Positions 51,880 to 61,553 are shown, numbered from the stretch's first letter. The stretch is DNA of 64,000 nt from CAVPCZ01 sp963779225 (GCA_963779225.1 CAVZWW010000003.1:496001-560000); one strand, 5' to 3'. The notes: generated from the letters alone by a model not told the origin. Program-made: numbers and translations.

Positions 51880-53360
51880 GCGGCAAAGAGTCCGTCGAGC
51901 TGAATGCTGCCGGCGTCTACAGCTCCGGTCAGATGTCCGTTCTTGAGAATCAGAATGCGGTGACAGATATCGAGCAATTCCTCGATTTCGCTTGAGACCA
52001 CCAGAACACCGATGCCTCCCCGGCTAAGGCGACTGACGATCCGGAAGATCTGCATCTTCGCACGGAGATCGATGCCCCGTGTTGGTTCATCAAGCAACAG
52101 GACACGCGGGGCGGTGTTGAGCCATTTCCCGAGCACGACCTTTTGCTGGTTCCCTCCGCTCAGGGAGGACACCGGTAATTCCGGATCGGAGACAGTCATA
52201 TCCATTGTCCGTACGGCCTGTGCGACAACAGGAGTTTCACGCGCGCGCGTGGTAAAGCCGAAACGGGTGATGCGGTCGAGGCTGGCCAGGCAGAGATTGG
52301 CGCGCGTGCTCAGAACTCCGACGAGTCCATGTTCCTTCCTGTTTTCGGGGGTCATTGCCACACCAAGCCGTTTCATCTGCGACGGAGATACGGGTCGCAC
52401 GGCGTTGCCCGCGACCAGCACGTCTCCTTTCGTGGATGGGTCGGCACCGGCGATCGCCCGCATCAATTCGGTGCGGCCTGATCCCATCAATCCGGCGATG
52501 CCCAGAATTTCTCCCCCGTGCAACGTGAAAGAGATGTCCGCAAATGCGGGCGGGTGTGAAAGCCCCCGAACCTGAAGGAGAGGCTCCGTCCCGGCCGCAT
52601 GGTCGGTCGTCCGGACAAATCGAAGCTCTTCGCCGAACATCATGCTGACAATCCGTTCGGGCGTTACATCCTGTGAAGGCCGTGTGCCGGCGGATTTTCC
52701 GTCGCGGATAGCAGTCACCGTGTCCGCGATCCTGCCGATCTCCTGAAGACGATGGGTAATGTAGACAACGAGCACACCCTGTACTGCAAGCGTACGGACC
52801 AGGGTGGCGACGTGATCGGCTTCCTGCCGCGACAAGGCCGAGGTTGGCTCGTCCAGAATCAGCACAGAGGGGTCCGACACCATAGCCTTCGCTATTTCCA
52901 CCAGCTGCTGCCGGGCGACAGGGAGGCGGCCGGCCGGAACGTGTGTGTCGAGTGACAGCCCCAGCCGGTCGAGAACAGTCCGGGCCTGAAGCGTGGTCTC
53001 TTTCCAGTCGATCAGTTCCCGTAAGAAACCGGTCCGGCGGGGGAGCGCTCCCAGAAGAATGTTTTCTGCGACACTCAATTCCGGGACGAGACTCAACTCC
53101 TGGTGGACGGCGGCCACGCCGGCACGGTGGGCATCTGCCGGCGAAGAAAAGCGGAGAGGTATGCCATTCAGCCGGATGGTGCCCTCTGTCGGCTGCACCG
53201 CACCGGTGAGGATATTGACCAGTGTGCTTTTTCCTGCACCGTTCCTCCCGATAAGCGCATGTACTTTTCCCCCTTCCCAGCGCACGGACACACCGTCCAG
53301 TGCGACCGTGCCGGGGTACACCTTGCGAATCGAATCCAGTTCGAGAAGCGTGGCTATCAT
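51867..53360 (-). CDS. rbsA: Sugar ABC transporter ATPase, duplicated (RbsA/MglA type)
   Basis: A 497-residue protein with two ABC domains. The first has Walker A GRNGAGKSTLVNILTG, a signature near VARQQLVEIAKAM and Walker B VLILDEPTSAL; the second has GLMGSGRTELMRAIAG, SGGNQQKVVLGKWL and VLLLDEPTRGID. As in RbsA/MglA the second Walker A deviates from GxxGxGKS, since it has Arg in place of Lys, so only the first site is expected to hydrolyse ATP efficiently. It energises the adjacent permease. Confidence 0.95.
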   Translation of the reverse strand: MIATLLELDSIRKVYPGTVALDGVSVRWEGGKVHALIGRNGAGKSTLVNILTGAVQPTEGTIRLNGIPLRFSSPADAHRAGVAAVHQELSLVPELSVAENILLGALPRRTGFLRELIDWKETTLQARTVLDRLGLSLDTHVPAGRLPVARQQLVEIAKAMVSDPSVLILDEPTSALSRQEADHVATLVRTLAVQGVLVVYITHRLQEIGRIADTVTAIRDGKSAGTRPSQDVTPERIVSMMFGEELRFVRTTDHAAGTEPLLQVRGLSHPPAFADISFTLHGGEILGIAGLMGSGRTELMRAIAGADPSTKGDVLVAGNAVRPVSPSQMKRLGVAMTPENRKEHGLVGVLSTRANLCLASLDRITRFGFTTRARETPVVAQAVRTMDMTVSDPELPVSSLSGGNQQKVVLGKWLNTAPRVLLLDEPTRGIDLRAKMQIFRIVSRLSRGGIGVLVVSSEIEELLDICHRILILKNGHLTGAVDAGSIQLDGLFAACLP

Positions 53361-53361
53361 C

Positions 53362-54342
53362 CTACTTGCTCATTTCCGCCAGGCGTTGCTTGAATGCGCG
53401 CACCTCATCGGGCCGTTCGCGTGTCAACAGGACACCGGGGAGGGTGACACGCGATTCCACCCGTTCGCCCTTCAACACCTTCAGAACGGTTTCAACCGCG
53501 CGGCTCCCGATTTCAAACGGGCGCTGGCCGGTGATGGCTTGCAGGATGTCATCATCCGCGAGAAGAAACTCCGCGAGCTGTTCGCCGGTGTCAGTGCCGA
53601 ACACCAGGACGTTACCGGCCCGGCCGGAATTCTTCACGGCCATCACAGCCCCCACCGTGCCACCTTCATTGGCGGCCCAGATGACATTCACTTCCGGGTG
53701 AGCGGTAAGAATATCACCGGCCTTCTTTATCGCCTGTTCGGCCATCCACGCGTCCTGTTCCGCGACAATCTGCACGCCGGGAAGCAGTGCCAGTTCGCGT
53801 TTGAACCCCGAAACACGCTGGGTACTTTGCTCCGGGGCCTGGGATTGGAATGCCAGCAGGGCGACAACCGCCTTGCCGCCAAACCGCCGCTCGATGATTG
53901 CCCGCGCCGCCCTGCCGGTGGACGCGCCCAGATCAAGCTGATCGCTCTCAACATATGCCGCAGGTATGGCACTCTCCACCGTGGTGTTGTACGTGACGAC
54001 AGTGATACCCTTCGATTTCGCCCGCTCAAGCGCACTGATGGACGCCCGCGCGCTGAGTGGGGAAATAACGATGCCGTCAACACCCTGTGCTGCGTAGGTG
54101 TTCACCAGCTGGATCTCCTTGTCGGGTTTGCCTGCGCTGTTGGCTTCCAGCAATTCCACCCCTTCCCGTTGTGCGGCATCACGCATGCCAAACAACACCA
54201 GCCGGAAAAACTGGTCTTCCTGAAAGACAATGCCGGCAATCCGGCGTGGTGCCGGGCCGTCCGGCTTTTTCGTACAACCTGTAAAGAAGAATCCCGCCGT
54301 GCACACGAGGAACCAAACCGGAAGAACGAGCTGATGTCTCAT
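53362..54342 (-). CDS. rbsB: Sugar-binding lipoprotein of the ribose-type ABC importer
   Basis: A 326-residue periplasmic binding protein of family 1 with a lipobox FFTGC (Cys at 23), so it is membrane-anchored rather than soluble as in E. coli RbsB. Family motifs include GVDGIVISPLSA, NTTVESAIPAAYVESDQLDLG, VIWAANEGGTVGAVMAV and TGQRPFEIGSRAVE. Its ATG overlaps the stop of the M1 peptidase gene (ATGA), an unexpected coupling. A LacI-type regulator is not seen; the protein is distinguished from one by lipidation and lack of a helix-turn-helix. Confidence 0.92.
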   Translation of the reverse strand: MRHQLVLPVWFLVCTAGFFFTGCTKKPDGPAPRRIAGIVFQEDQFFRLVLFGMRDAAQREGVELLEANSAGKPDKEIQLVNTYAAQGVDGIVISPLSARASISALERAKSKGITVVTYNTTVESAIPAAYVESDQLDLGASTGRAARAIIERRFGGKAVVALLAFQSQAPEQSTQRVSGFKRELALLPGVQIVAEQDAWMAEQAIKKAGDILTAHPEVNVIWAANEGGTVGAVMAVKNSGRAGNVLVFGTDTGEQLAEFLLADDDILQAITGQRPFEIGSRAVETVLKVLKGERVESRVTLPGVLLTRERPDEVRAFKQRLAEMSK

Positions 54343-56837
54343 TCGGGTGTTCCGCTTTGTGCTTCTATCCGTTTTGTTAAACGTTCAATGCTGTGCCTCG
54401 CCGAGGCGGCCGAAGGGTTTTTGGCATCAGCGGCAATGGCCTCAAGTCTCGGCAGGAGGTGTGCGTCACCATGTTCACCGAGAATGCGTATCGCAGAATT
54501 CCTGATTGGCACCTGCCCGTCATCAAGCAGTTCCTCAAACACCTGAAGTGGAACGGTGCCGTGATTGACAAAGCGGCGGAGGATGCTGAGCGCGGCAAAC
54601 CGTATGGATGGCGGGTTACCGTACCGGATGCGCACACGGGCTTCAGCAATCCCCGCGGCCGAGTCGGCATTCGCCATGGCGGCAAGTGCCGCACAGGCAA
54701 TGCCGTCACGATACGACGGCACAGACAGGTGAGCCCTGAGAATCGGCATCGATCCCTGTTTGTCTGTTTCCGCGAGTGACCGCAGCGCCTGTGCGACGAC
54801 CGCATAGCTGGAATCCCCCAGTGCGCCTTTCAGCGCCTCCGCGCACTCCGCATTTCCGGAATCCGCCAGCTGGGCCACCGCGGCCCTCCGGACAGCGGGA
54901 GAGGCATCATGTGCGGCTGTAAGGTAGACGGCGCGCACATCCTTCCGGAGGGTGTCACCGGCCACCATGCTCAGGGCGTTGATTGCCTCGCGCCGGACCT
55001 CGGCAAAGGGATCCCTGGCGGCGCTGTGTATCAGCGCCGGAACAAAGTCCTCCCCGGATTTTCGTGTGACAATCTCACTGATTGCGCGGAGCCGGTCTAC
55101 GGGGCTTACGGCCTCGGCAAGCTGCAGACGCCATTCATCGTCCGACTTTTCAAACCGGAGCTCCTTAAGAATCCAGTTCCCCCTGTCAAAAATGACCAGC
55201 CGCGGGCGCTCCGGTGCAGGCAGAACGAAAACCGTGTCACGATTGAGGATCTGCACACGGTGGACCGCGCGTCCGGTCGTTCCGATCACCTCCACATCCA
55301 CAGGTGTGCGGAATACACCCGTCAGACTGTCCATCTTCTGTGTTTGTTGCACAGACAGAGACATGGTTCCGGCAGAATCATGCCAGGTGTATGAGACTGC
55401 GAACACGGGATAGCCCGCCTTGTAGACCCACTGGTTGAAGAACCAGTGAAGATTCTGCCCGGTAGCCTCTTCGATGGCGATTTCAAGATCATGCGTTTCG
55501 ACCGTGGCATACTGATGTTTGGCGATATAGTGCCGGACGGCCCGCCAGAAGAGATCATCCCCCAGGAGAAAGCGCAGCATGTGAAGAACAGATGCGCCAC
55601 GGGGATACACATTGGCGCTGTACGTACCGGCACTCACGATCGGTTTCCGGCCCATTGTGCGATCGGAATTGATACCGGCCTTCTGTGCCTCATACATCGT
55701 GTAGTCAAAATGATCGCGGCCGAGCAAGTATTCATGATACAACGGATCAAAGTAGCTTGCGAAACTTTCATTGAGCCAGAGATGACGCCAGTCTTTGCAG
55801 GTGAGCAGGTCGCCCCACCACTGATGGCTCAATTCATGCGCGATCAGACTTGTCGGGGAGTGATCCAGGCGGGCCCGCGCGTCAAACACCGTTGCGTCAT
55901 CGGCCAGACTGGTCGCGCTGGTATTCTCCATTCCTCCTACCACAAAATCGCGAATCAACACCTGTGCATATTTTCCCCACGGGTAGGCGATGCCGGTCGC
56001 CGTACTGAAGAAGCGAAGCATGTCCGGTGTCTTCTCAAAGCACGCCTTTGCGTCCTGAACATGGTGTGGATAGATGTAGTACTCCAGGGGTACACGGCCG
56101 ACCCTGTCGTGCAGAACGGTATATTCGCCGATGGCGAGCATGATAAGATACGCAACGTGTGGCTTCGATTGTTTCCAGTGATAGGTGGTTGTTCCGCCGG
56201 CCCTGTTCTCCGTAACGTTGAGAAGGGTGCCGTTGGAGAGCACGGTCAGACCGCGTCGAACGGTCGCCAGCACTTCGGATGTCGCGCGGTCGTTGGGGAA
56301 ATCGTAGCAGGGAAACCAGAAGTGATTATCCATGTCTTCGCCCTGCGTCCAGATCTGCTCCGGCCTTCCGGGATAGCCCGAATCGGGAAGGACAAAGTAC
56401 AGGCCTTTGCGGGGCGTGCAGGAATACTCAATTGCGATCGCTAGGGTATCCCTGTAAGAGTAGGACCGGTCGAGTCGAATGACCACACTCCTGGGCTTCA
56501 CTTCATAGGTGAGCGGCCTGCCACCGGCGAACGAAACACTGGAAATATGCATCTCCTCCGCATCGAATTCCACGCTGTTCAACGCGGCAGGAAAGGGAAC
56601 AAGTGATGTGGTCACCTTTCCCAGCACCATACGTTTGGGTTCATCGAAGGACACTTCGATTCTGTAGTGGAGAACGTCAAACAGGCGGTCACGGGCTTCC
56701 CCTTCGTCCCGCACGGCGAACACCTCCTGTGCAAATGCGGGACGAGCGCAGAGGCAGAAGAAGAGCAGGAGCCACATTGCGACCGTCGACTCCGCTCGCT
56801 CAGAGTTCCTGAAAAGGGGTGATCGAAAACTCTCCAT
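54339..56837 (-). CDS. Exported M1-family aminopeptidase with C-terminal HEAT repeats
   Basis: An 832-residue zinc metallopeptidase. After a hydrophobic export signal (LLLFFCLCARPAFAQ) comes the M1 fold with GGMEN at 301-305 (substrate anchor), HELSH at 334-338 and the distal Glu in NESF near 357, the full zinc site. From about residue 585 the protein changes to alpha-helical HEAT-like repeats (EVRREAINALSMVAGDTL, AVRRAAVAQLADSGNAECAEAL, SYAVVAQALRSLAE, RNSAIRILGEHGDAHLLPRLEAI). The start at 56837 is uncertain: an internal ATG at 56777 sits just before the signal. First gene of the sugar-importer unit. Confidence 0.88.
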   Translation of the reverse strand: MESFRSPLFRNSERAESTVAMWLLLFFCLCARPAFAQEVFAVRDEGEARDRLFDVLHYRIEVSFDEPKRMVLGKVTTSLVPFPAALNSVEFDAEEMHISSVSFAGGRPLTYEVKPRSVVIRLDRSYSYRDTLAIAIEYSCTPRKGLYFVLPDSGYPGRPEQIWTQGEDMDNHFWFPCYDFPNDRATSEVLATVRRGLTVLSNGTLLNVTENRAGGTTTYHWKQSKPHVAYLIMLAIGEYTVLHDRVGRVPLEYYIYPHHVQDAKACFEKTPDMLRFFSTATGIAYPWGKYAQVLIRDFVVGGMENTSATSLADDATVFDARARLDHSPTSLIAHELSHQWWGDLLTCKDWRHLWLNESFASYFDPLYHEYLLGRDHFDYTMYEAQKAGINSDRTMGRKPIVSAGTYSANVYPRGASVLHMLRFLLGDDLFWRAVRHYIAKHQYATVETHDLEIAIEEATGQNLHWFFNQWVYKAGYPVFAVSYTWHDSAGTMSLSVQQTQKMDSLTGVFRTPVDVEVIGTTGRAVHRVQILNRDTVFVLPAPERPRLVIFDRGNWILKELRFEKSDDEWRLQLAEAVSPVDRLRAISEIVTRKSGEDFVPALIHSAARDPFAEVRREAINALSMVAGDTLRKDVRAVYLTAAHDASPAVRRAAVAQLADSGNAECAEALKGALGDSSYAVVAQALRSLAETDKQGSMPILRAHLSVPSYRDGIACAALAAMANADSAAGIAEARVRIRYGNPPSIRFAALSILRRFVNHGTVPLQVFEELLDDGQVPIRNSAIRILGEHGDAHLLPRLEAIAADAKNPSAASARHSIERLTKRIEAQSGTPE

Positions 56838-56872
56838 GGTATGTGTCCGGGTAAGTGGCGGATGGGGAAACG

Positions 56873-57739
56873 TCAGGGAGTTGAACGGATCAGCGATCGG
56901 AGGAGACTCATGTTCTCCACATCTTCATGCATATCCTCACTCTTGTCCGTTTCGAGAATTTTTGGGACGGCCTCAAGACGGGGATCGTTCATCAAAAACC
57001 CGAAACCGTCAAGGCCGATGTGTCCCTTCCCGATATGCTCGTGACGATCCCTGCGTGAGCCGAGTTCCTTCATGGAATCATTGACGTGGATGACGGCGAG
57101 CCGTGACAGACCGATCGTTGCGTCAAATTCATCCAGCATGCTTCTCCAGCCTGAGTCGATCCGGAAATCATAACCGGCGGCGAAGGCATGGCAGGTGTCG
57201 AGACAGACGGCCGCGCGCTCAGGGCGCTCCAGCAGATCCACAATACCGCGCAGGTGGTCAAACCGGTATCCGATTGCCGTACCCTGCCCGGCCGTCACTT
57301 CCAGAATGGAAAGCGTCCTGAAACCGGGCGTACGGTTGTGGATGGTATTGAGTGATTCGGCAATACGGCGGATTCCCTCCGTTTCGCCTGCACCCATGTG
57401 TGCCCCGGGGTGGACCACCAGGCCGGATATCCCCAGGGCCTCACAGCGGCGGAGTTCGTCTTCGAATCCCTGCCGCGACTTCATAAGCGTTTCCGGTTGG
57501 ATGGCGCAGAGATTGATCAGGTACGCCGCATGTGCAACCACCGGGGCTACTCTTGCACCAGCGCCCGCGCTTTTGTAGCTTTGAACATCCTGTTCAACAA
57601 GGGGTTTTCCTTCCCACCGGCTGGCATTCTTGACGAAGACCTGCATGGTCGTGCAGCCGATAGTCGATGCGCGTTCAAAGGCGGTGTGGATGCCGCCGCT
57701 CACGGAGACGTGGGTGCCGAGAAGTGGTGATGAAAGCAT
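56873..57739 (-). CDS. nfo: Endonuclease IV (AP endonuclease)
   Basis: A 288-residue AP endonuclease with the family start GTHVSVSGGIHTAFERA, QVFVKNASRW, HAAYLINL, VVHPGAHMGAG, CLDTCHAFAAGYD, HVNDSMKELGSRRDRHEHIGKGHIG. The His, Glu and Asp ligands of the three-zinc site are in these motifs. It cleaves 5' to abasic sites in base-excision repair and complements the uracil glycosylase at 37.5 kb. It starts 30 bases from the divergent anmK gene and lacks a visible ribosome site. Confidence 0.95.
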   Translation of the reverse strand: MLSSPLLGTHVSVSGGIHTAFERASTIGCTTMQVFVKNASRWEGKPLVEQDVQSYKSAGAGARVAPVVAHAAYLINLCAIQPETLMKSRQGFEDELRRCEALGISGLVVHPGAHMGAGETEGIRRIAESLNTIHNRTPGFRTLSILEVTAGQGTAIGYRFDHLRGIVDLLERPERAAVCLDTCHAFAAGYDFRIDSGWRSMLDEFDATIGLSRLAVIHVNDSMKELGSRRDRHEHIGKGHIGLDGFGFLMNDPRLEAVPKILETDKSEDMHEDVENMSLLRSLIRSTP

Positions 57740-57769
57740 GCTGACAAGATACGAAGGAGGGGGATAAGA

Positions 57770-58972
57770 ATGAAGAATGAAAAAGGAAGAAGGGGGGAAG
57801 TAGCAAAGACGGGCGGTGCGGCCGGAAAACTGGTGGTGGGGCTGATGTCGGGCACGTCGCTTGACGGAATTGACGCCGTCCTCCTGCGTGTCTGGGGATC
57901 AGGGACCTCCACACGGTTTGCCCAGCTTGCCTACAGAGAACATCCATTTCCCCGGGGCCTGCGTCGTATGCTGTTGCGCAATTCCGTTCCCGAAACATCG
58001 CGTATCGACGATATCGCCCGGTTGGACCTGCTGCTGCCGCAGTTGTATGCTGATGCCGTGAGCGCGCTCGCCCGTAAGGCGAGGATTCCCCTCAATACCA
58101 TTGCCCTGATCGGATCGCACGGCCAGACAATCCACCACCTGCCCCGGCCGGTGAAGATGTTCGGCAAGACCGTGCGGGCGACGCTCCAGATCGGCAATCC
58201 CTCGGCTCTGGCAACGCTCACCGGCATTCCCACCGTCGGTGACTTTCGTGTGGCGGACATGGCCGCCGGCGGGGAAGGTGCACCGCTTGTTCCCTACTTC
58301 GACTGGCTGGTCTTCCGCTCAAGGACAAAGGGGCGGCTGTTGCTGAACATTGGAGGAATAGCCAATGTCACGGTATTGCCGGGCAACTGCACAGCGCCGG
58401 ATGTCGTGGCGTTTGATACGGGTCCGGGCAACATGCTTGTGGATGGACTGATGCAGCGGTTCTACCGGCGCCAGTTCGACCGTGGTGGAGAGACCGCACG
58501 GCGCGGCAATGTACTTCCGGGGTTATTGCGGAGGCTTGCCGGACACCCGTATTTCCGGCGGAAGCCGCCGAAATCGACCGGCAGGGAAATGTTCGGCGAA
58601 TTACTGATCGAAGAAATCCTCAGCCGAGCAAAGGGCGAGCGGGCGGAAGATGTGATCCATACCGTTGCCTTGCTCACACCACTCGCGGTGTTTGACGCTT
58701 ACGAACGCTTCATACGGAGACGATTACCCGTAGATGAGATAATCGTGAGCGGCGGCGGAGCCCGTAACCTTTTCTTCCTGGAGAGCCTCCGTGAACTGTT
58801 CGGCGGGGTTGCGGTGGGCACGGCCGATGCCTATGGCATAAGCGGTGATGCGAAGGAAGCAATCTGTTTTGCGATTCTGGCGAACGAAACGATTGCCGGT
58901 CACCCGGCGAATCTTCCCCGGGCGACCGGGGCCCGCCGGCCGGTGGTGCTGGGAGCAGTCTGCCGACCGTGA
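57770..58972 (+). CDS. anmK: Anhydro-N-acetylmuramic acid kinase
   Basis: AnmK opens and phosphorylates anhydro-MurNAc to MurNAc-6-phosphate, the substrate of MurQ. LVVGLMSGTSLDGIDAVLL, SHGQTIHHLP, LQIGNPSALATLTGIPTVGDFRVADMAAGGEGAPLVP, LNIGGIANVT and DTGPGNMLVD are diagnostic. GGAGGGGG precedes the ATG. The first 20 residues are a Lys/Gly-rich tail not in the family core. Neither murQ nor a transporter for anhydro-muropeptides is adjacent. Confidence 0.96.
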   Translation: MKNEKGRRGEVAKTGGAAGKLVVGLMSGTSLDGIDAVLLRVWGSGTSTRFAQLAYREHPFPRGLRRMLLRNSVPETSRIDDIARLDLLLPQLYADAVSALARKARIPLNTIALIGSHGQTIHHLPRPVKMFGKTVRATLQIGNPSALATLTGIPTVGDFRVADMAAGGEGAPLVPYFDWLVFRSRTKGRLLLNIGGIANVTVLPGNCTAPDVVAFDTGPGNMLVDGLMQRFYRRQFDRGGETARRGNVLPGLLRRLAGHPYFRRKPPKSTGREMFGELLIEEILSRAKGERAEDVIHTVALLTPLAVFDAYERFIRRRLPVDEIIVSGGGARNLFFLESLRELFGGVAVGTADAYGISGDAKEAICFAILANETIAGHPANLPRATGARRPVVLGAVCRP

Positions 58973-59051
58973 CATACGACCAGAGGTCGTCTCCAGACCC
59001 TTTCCTGCTGGACATGAGATTCCTGAGGATTGAGGGAATTCTTCTGAGTGT

Positions 59052-59462
59052 TTGTCTGTTCAAGTATGCAACGTGGTTATCTCATTGACCCGCTCCAGAC
59101 ATATAGTGCCGGCCCGAGGCCGGACTGCGCAGCGCACCATTGCCGTGGCGTTTCTGCTCACGTATGTGCTGGCCGGGGTCGTACCGCTGGTCCATCATCA
59201 CACGTTTTCCATCCGGTTGGTTCCGGCTGCACAGGTCTCGGCGCATGCCTGCAGGGTTTTCGAACGTCATATTCCCCTTGACTCGATTCATGGATGTTTC
59301 ATCTGCTGGCAGTCCAGCCAGCGGGAGTCAACCCCCGCTGAAGGTTTTTCTGCCGGATACGCGCTGATCGTTGCAGATGTCGTGCCCGAATCTCGTCTCC
59401 GCCAACTCCGTTCATTTTTCCGGCTCCTCCCCGACAAACGCGGTCCTCCGGTAATCGGGTAA
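59052..59462 (+). CDS. Small membrane-anchored His/Cys protein of the metal-uptake cluster
   Basis: An open frame of up to 136 residues without recognised domain. A basic stretch precedes a hydrophobic helix (TIAVAFLLTYVLAGVVPL), immediately followed by VHHH and later CFICWQSS, possible metal ligands outside the membrane. No ATG start exists; TTG at 59052 or downstream GTGs (59073, 59106, 59145) are candidates, and the last would begin just before the helix. The place ahead of a barrel protein and ZnuABC suggests a role in metal handling. Ending 45 bases before the barrel gene, it is likely cotranscribed. The 58973-59051 stretch shows nothing clear. Confidence 0.5.
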   Translation: MSVQVCNVVISLTRSRHIVPARGRTAQRTIAVAFLLTYVLAGVVPLVHHHTFSIRLVPAAQVSAHACRVFERHIPLDSIHGCFICWQSSQRESTPAEGFSAGYALIVADVVPESRLRQLRSFFRLLPDKRGPPVIG

Positions 59463-59507
59463 GCGAGTACCACCTTCTTTTCTGAAGCGCTGCTTATGGA
59501 GGATGCT

Positions 59508-60644
59508 ATGCATCGACGCGTGTCTCTGCTGTTCCCGGCGTTTGTTTTGCACGTTATTATTGCCGCCGCCGGTTTTGCTCAGTCCATCAATCCCGAGATC
59601 AGCATTATTCCGCGGTTTATTGTTCACACAAATGACGGTGAGAAACTCGCTGAAGGGATACGCGAATTCAGCCGTCCCGACTTTGCCTTTGAAGAGCTTG
59701 AAATCGCCATGCAGGCGTATCTGAACCCGTACGCCAAGGCCGATGTGATTCTCACGCTTCCCGGGCCGGACGTTGAAGTCGGGAAGCTTGGACTCGAAGA
59801 AGTATATGCGACGATATTGCGCGGGCTTCCCCTCGACCTCAACGTGCGGTTCGGAAAGTACCGCGTGGACTACGGGAAGCTGAACATGGTACATCCCCAC
59901 GCCTGGCCGTTTGTCACGCAGCCGCTGTCGCAGGAACGTTTTCTCGGCGAAGAGGGGCTGAACGACCTCGGTATTTCGGCAAGCGTGCTGCTTCCCACCG
60001 GAGACATTTACTCAAAGCTTACGGTCGATCTGTTGCGCGGGTCGGCAATCGGCAAAGCGACCGGAATGGAAGACACCACCGGCGCGAGCCCGTTCTACGC
60101 CACGTCGGCGCGGCTCATGGGTTTCTTTCCACTCGGCGATTACAGCGATCTGGAGGCCGGGCTCAGCGGCTACACAGGCATTCACGATCCCTATAATCGT
60201 GACCGGTTCTGGTATGGGAATCTGGACTTCAAATACAAGTACAAACCCGATTCATACACGTCGCTGGTGGTTCAGGGAGAATTTCTGTACAATACGCGCA
60301 CGGCAGTCCAGGACCGTGACTTCAATCAGTTCGTCGATGCGGGGGGGAATCCGGAAAGGCGCACGATCAATTCTTCCGGGCTCTATTTGTACGCTGACTA
60401 TCAGTTCCTGAAGATGTTCAGCGCGGGGGTACGGTTCGACTGGACGGAATCTCCCTACAGCACCGATGACAAAGCCCGGGCGGTGGCCGTGTTCCTGGGC
60501 TTCTACCCCGTAGAGGAGACACTCGGACTGCGGTTACAGTATCAGTACACCACCACGGAATCGCCGGGTGTATCGCAATCCGTCAATATGATTACCCTTC
60601 AAGCGCTCTTTTCACTGGGGCCGCACAAAGCCCACCCATTCTAA
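59508..60644 (+). CDS. Outer-membrane beta-barrel protein linked to zinc uptake
   Basis: A 378-residue exported protein with a signal peptide (LLFPAFVLHVIIAAAGFAQ). The body alternates polar and aromatic residues in barrel-like strands (NVRFGKYRVDYGKLNMVHPHAWPF, YGNLDFKYKYKPDSYTSLVVQGEFLY, GLRLQYQYTTTES) and ends in Phe, the outer-membrane assembly signal. No TonB box or plug is seen, so it is porin-like rather than a TonB-dependent receptor. ATG 59508 follows GGAGG by 5 bases; an ATG four codons upstream is within the ribosome site. It lies 30 bases before znuA, so it probably serves metal passage. Confidence 0.75.
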   Translation: MHRRVSLLFPAFVLHVIIAAAGFAQSINPEISIIPRFIVHTNDGEKLAEGIREFSRPDFAFEELEIAMQAYLNPYAKADVILTLPGPDVEVGKLGLEEVYATILRGLPLDLNVRFGKYRVDYGKLNMVHPHAWPFVTQPLSQERFLGEEGLNDLGISASVLLPTGDIYSKLTVDLLRGSAIGKATGMEDTTGASPFYATSARLMGFFPLGDYSDLEAGLSGYTGIHDPYNRDRFWYGNLDFKYKYKPDSYTSLVVQGEFLYNTRTAVQDRDFNQFVDAGGNPERRTINSSGLYLYADYQFLKMFSAGVRFDWTESPYSTDDKARAVAVFLGFYPVEETLGLRLQYQYTTTESPGVSQSVNMITLQALFSLGPHKAHPF

Positions 60645-60674
60645 TAGACCTCTCACCTTGTTCAAGGAGTTTGC

Positions 60675-61553
60675 ATGATGAGACACCTTCTCTTTATGAT
60701 TCTCGTTGCATGGGCCGGCATCGCGCATGGAACGATCAAAGTCGTCACCTCGCTTCCCGACCTGGCGGATTTCACCCGTCAGGTGGGGGGCGACAGAGTC
60801 ACGGTTGATAATATTGTCCGCGGCGACCAGAATCCCCACTTTGTGGAGGTAAAACCGAGCTACATGATGAAGCTCAAAGCCGCCGACCTGTTCTTCATGA
60901 TCGGCATGGATCTGGAGATGTGGGCGCCCCAGATCATCGATGGCTCGCGGAACACGAAACTGGATGTTGTGGATCTTTCGAAACGCATAGACAAAGTGGA
61001 AATTCCGGCAAAACTCGACGCCAGCCAGGGGGATGTGCACCGGTACGGCAACCCGCACTACTGGCTCGATCCGCGCAACGTCCACATCATTATCGAAGAC
61101 ATCGTTTCAGCGCTCGCCCGGGTGTCGCCGGAGGACGAACAATTCTTCCGCGCAAATGGCGAGGCCTATCTGAAGAAGCTTGATGGAAAGATCGCGCAAT
61201 GGTCGGCGACGATGAAGCCTTTTGCGGGCACCAAGATCATCACTTTTCACAAGAGCTGGACGTATTTTACCGCATGGCTCGGGCTGACGGTAACGGACCA
61301 GGTGGAGCCCAAGCCGGGTATCGCGCCCAGTCCGAGTCACACCGCCGAGTTGATCACGCTTATCCGCCAGACCGGCATAAAGGTGATTGTTGTGGAGCCC
61401 TTCTATGATTCCAGCGCGGCGGACCAGATCGCCCGCGCAACGGGGGCCAGCGTCCTGCGTCTCTCCACGTCCACCGGCGGTGTTGATGGAACAAACGAAT
61501 ACCTCACGCTGATGGACTATAACATCACCACTCTTGCCGGAGCCTTGAAGTGA
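60675..61553 (+). CDS. znuA: Metal-binding protein of a zinc/manganese ABC importer (ZnuA-like)
   Basis: A 292-residue cluster A-I binding protein with signal peptide. NPHFVEVKPS (His 55), GNPHYWLDPRN (His 128) and TFHKSW (His 192) supply the three conserved His ligands. The His-rich loop of E. coli ZnuA is absent. Zinc is the most likely ion, but manganese is possible. Its last codons overlap the ATPase gene (GTGA), so ZnuA and ZnuC are coupled. AAGGAG precedes the double ATG. Confidence 0.9.
   Translation: MMRHLLFMILVAWAGIAHGTIKVVTSLPDLADFTRQVGGDRVTVDNIVRGDQNPHFVEVKPSYMMKLKAADLFFMIGMDLEMWAPQIIDGSRNTKLDVVDLSKRIDKVEIPAKLDASQGDVHRYGNPHYWLDPRNVHIIIEDIVSALARVSPEDEQFFRANGEAYLKKLDGKIAQWSATMKPFAGTKIITFHKSWTYFTAWLGLTVTDQVEPKPGIAPSPSHTAELITLIRQTGIKVIVVEPFYDSSAADQIARATGASVLRLSTSTGGVDGTNEYLTLMDYNITTLAGALK

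Noticed and set aside
58973..59060. Possible Zur or Fur palindrome ahead of the metal-uptake genes
   Set aside because: Only short imperfect arms (GATTCC and GGAATTC) could be found, below what I would call an operator.
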